Source: an uncultured Anaerolineaceae bacterium (lineage in GTDB: Bacteria; Chloroflexota; Anaerolineae; Promineifilales; Promineifilaceae). Taken from it: 6,384 bases of DNA. The DNA is taken from contig CALBTC010000067.1 in assembly GCA_937967805.1 (NCBI GenBank), positions 1 through 6,384 on the forward strand. The letters run 5' to 3'. The notes under the pieces were generated by a model. That model searched no databases and was not told where the DNA came from. It worked only from the letters and a program-made list of their open reading frames with translations. The position numbers and the translations under genes were made by a program. Of the stretch, positions 5,279 through 6,384 are shown piece after piece (the first letter of the stretch is position 1; the number at the start of each line of letters is the position of its first letter).

Positions 5279-5322
5279 AGCTATTTAGATATAAATCTAA
5301 ATAGAATAATATCTAAATAGCT
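5279..5322. promoter_or_regulatory. Triple half-site operator, probable ArsR autoregulatory site
   Basis: The 10-base half-site CTATTTAGAT occurs at 5281-5290, then inverted as ATCTAAATAG at 5295-5304 and again at 5311-5320. The first two make a perfect 10-bp dyad with a 4-base centre. The first and third, extended, make a perfect 14-bp dyad (5279-5292 and 5309-5322). The dyads cover the -10 box and predicted start of the operon promoter. AT-rich dyads of this size at the promoter of their own operon are typical of ArsR-family repressors, and the operon encodes one. Confidence 0.8.
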
Positions 5323-5334
5323 TCCACATGTCAA
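5306..5334 (-). promoter_or_regulatory. Sigma-70 promoter of the SUMF1-ArsR-GNAT operon
   Basis: On the minus strand TTGACA (5334-5329, six of six) is followed after exactly 17 bases by TATTAT (5311-5306, five of six). Transcription should begin near 5299, inside a palindrome, leaving a leader of about 43 bases before the ATG at 5256. Confidence 0.82.
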
Positions 5335-5341
5335 TGGCAAT

Positions 5342-5371
5342 TTGCCTATTGCGCAACCTCCTTCGTACAAT
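5342..5371 (+). promoter_or_regulatory. Promoter of the seven-span membrane protein, probably giving a leaderless mRNA
   Basis: TTGCCT (5342-5347, four of six) and TACAAT (5366-5371, five of six) are 18 bases apart. The -10 box ends only six bases before the ATG at 5378, so the A of the ATG is about where transcription should start. No Shine-Dalgarno sequence is present; the only purine-complementary stretch, AACCTCCTT, is of anti-SD sense. The -35 box lies in an 11-bp palindrome GGCAATTTGCC (5336-5346) between the two divergent promoters. Confidence 0.55.
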
Positions 5372-5377
5372 CCATTT

Positions 5378-6384
5378 ATGAGCCTGACAGTTCTCATCCT
5401 GTACACCGTCCTTTTCTTCCTCACCTTTTGGCTGGGCTGCTACCTCATTGCCCGCGATCCGGGCCGGTTACAGCTGTGGCTGGCCGGGTTGGGCATGATT
5501 ACCTTTGCCGCCGGCGTTGCCACTGTCCTGTTGGGCGCGTTTGCGCCTTCGGCCCGGCTGGCGCTGACGCTGTACCGGTTGCAGCGGCTGTTTGTGGTGC
5601 TGCCGGCACTTTTCTGGCTGGCGGCGATGGTGTGGCTGATTCCCAACCGGGCGGCATGGGAAGAGCGATACGGCCGTCAACAATTCCTCCTCGGTGCCAG
5701 TCTGGTCTGCATCTTTGCTTATGGCATTGCCATTGGCTTCATCATCATTCCCAATAACCAGACCATGCCCCTGTGGCTGGCAGTCACCATCGGTCTGGAT
5801 TTGTTTCTATTTGGCCTAGTCATCACCCAGCTTGATGCTTCAGACAAGGGGGAAGCGTGGGTGCCCCACTTTTTGCGTGCGCTGGATTACTCATTTTTCA
5901 CCGCGCTCATTTTTGGTGGCCAGGTGATACTGGTGATGACCATTTGGATTGGTCTCAGCTTTCCATTGGTGGTGCTGCTCCTCAGCAGCGTGGCGGCGGC
6001 CGTGCTCATTCAAACATTTTCAGGCCCGGTGCAGGGTTTGGTCGATCAGATAGCCTTCATCAATGCGCCTGAACTGCGCCATGCCCGTGCGGCACAACGG
6101 GCCGAGGACAATGCCGCCCAGCGGCTCAACGCTGCGCGTAACCCGCTTGATTTACCCACTAAAGAGTTTGACCGGCTCACCCGCCGGGCGCTTAGCCAGA
6201 TGGGGAATTTACCCAAACTGGCCAGCAGTCCACTCACGCGCCTGCCGCTTGTGGTGGGGCGTTTAGCACAAAATGGCAATGCCGATGGCACGCTGGCCCG
6301 GGCCAACGAGCTAAAAGCAGTGCTCACGGAGAGCCTCGCAAAGCTGCAACCTCGTAAGGAAGGCGAATTTGGCACGACGGATGC
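5378..6384 (+). CDS. Seven-span membrane protein of unknown family, N-terminal 335 residues (runs off the window)
   Basis: One frame stays open from ATG 5378 to the window end with no stop codon. I count seven hydrophobic segments at about residues 2-24, 33-56, 70-88, 103-124, 131-150, 170-191 and 193-213, followed by a soluble segment from about 214. The first soluble part (FINAPELRHARAAQRAEDNA) is charged and helical, and the later part (GRLAQNGNADGTLARANELK) contains no signature I recognise. The layout resembles membrane sensor or transporter-like proteins with a cytoplasmic output domain, but no kinase, cyclase or catalytic motif is visible in the available part. It is divergent from the SUMF1-ArsR-GNAT operon, and the two promoters share about 120 bases that include the triple operator, so joint control by the ArsR protein is possible. 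Shorter ORFs in other frames over this region are shadows. Confidence 0.82.
   Translation, partial: MSLTVLILYTVLFFLTFWLGCYLIARDPGRLQLWLAGLGMITFAAGVATVLLGAFAPSARLALTLYRLQRLFVVLPALFWLAAMVWLIPNRAAWEERYGRQQFLLGASLVCIFAYGIAIGFIIIPNNQTMPLWLAVTIGLDLFLFGLVITQLDASDKGEAWVPHFLRALDYSFFTALIFGGQVILVMTIWIGLSFPLVVLLLSSVAAAVLIQTFSGPVQGLVDQIAFINAPELRHARAAQRAEDNAAQRLNAARNPLDLPTKEFDRLTRRALSQMGNLPKLASSPLTRLPLVVGRLAQNGNADGTLARANELKAVLTESLAKLQPRKEGEFGTTD

Larger units (their letters stand above)
1091..5677. repeat. Eight dispersed copies of the palindromic octamer ACGGCCGT
   Basis: Exact copies start at 1091, 1727, 2376, 3559, 3978, 4583, 4653 and 5670. Five further CGGCCG cores have one changed outer base (2147, 2687, 2780, 4610, 5996). 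With the local composition about 0.14 exact copies would be expected. Seven lie inside six different genes, in all three codon frames (read as Thr-Ala-Val, Asn/Tyr-Gly-Arg or Arg-Pro-Tyr), and one is intergenic. A protein motif therefore cannot explain them. It looks like a genome-wide over-represented word. Confidence 0.8.

Noticed and set aside
5428..5757. 109-codon plus-strand frame and the minus-strand frames at 5440-5683
   Set aside because: They overlap the longer uninterrupted frame starting at 5378, which shows regular transmembrane segments and real codon use.

Overview
This 6.4-kb window looks like an ordinary chromosomal stretch of a free-living bacterium. GC is moderate (roughly 54%), genes are tightly packed with clear Shine-Dalgarno sites, and promoters are of the sigma-70 type. 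The mix of genes (a DUF2087-tailed ArsR regulator, a SUMF1-domain protein with a 'GDSRPGV' N-terminus, a YflT-type stress protein) reminds me of Chloroflexota such as Anaerolineae or Caldilineae. That placement is an impression, not a proof. There is no transposase, phage gene, RNA gene or CRISPR array.

Layout. Positions 1-90 (+) are the tail of a ClpP protease, followed by a double palindromic repeat (128-185) and a strong intrinsic terminator (198-235). A 36-residue single-span membrane peptide with its own Shine-Dalgarno site, missed by ordinary ORF cut-offs, lies at 234-344 (-). Next is a minus-strand transcription unit: a nicotinamidase-like cysteine hydrolase (1327-2256) followed by a VWA-domain protein with a complete MIDAS motif (436-1221), perhaps also including the small peptide. 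Its promoter is TTGACA-N17-TATACT. Two copies of AGTGT-N7-ACACT lie there, one filling the -35/-10 spacer and one just downstream of the expected start. This is a clear repressor-operator arrangement, and the shape resembles NrtR boxes of NAD metabolism. A YflT-type general stress protein (2507-3202, +) is divergent from that unit.

The second minus-strand operon is SUMF1-domain protein (4324-5256), ArsR-DUF2087 regulator (3756-4331) and GNAT acetyltransferase (3226-3759). All three are joined by 8-nt and 4-nt overlaps. Its promoter, TTGACA-N17-TATTAT, is embedded in three copies of the ATCTAAATAG half-site, so autorepression by the ArsR protein is the simplest reading. Divergent from it, a seven-span membrane protein of unknown family (5378 to beyond the window end, +) appears to be transcribed from a promoter whose -10 box ends 6 nt before the ATG, so its mRNA is probably leaderless.

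Across all of this the palindromic octamer ACGGCCGT occurs eight times, about fifty times more than base composition predicts. It lies in six genes and one intergenic region and in all three codon frames. It behaves like a genome-wide DNA-level motif comparable to cyanobacterial HIP1. The most interesting items are this octamer, the two operator-promoter modules, the ArsR-DUF2087 operon with its SUMF1 protein lacking the enzyme's usual cysteines, the Asn at the ClpP triad position, and the hidden 36-aa membrane peptide.
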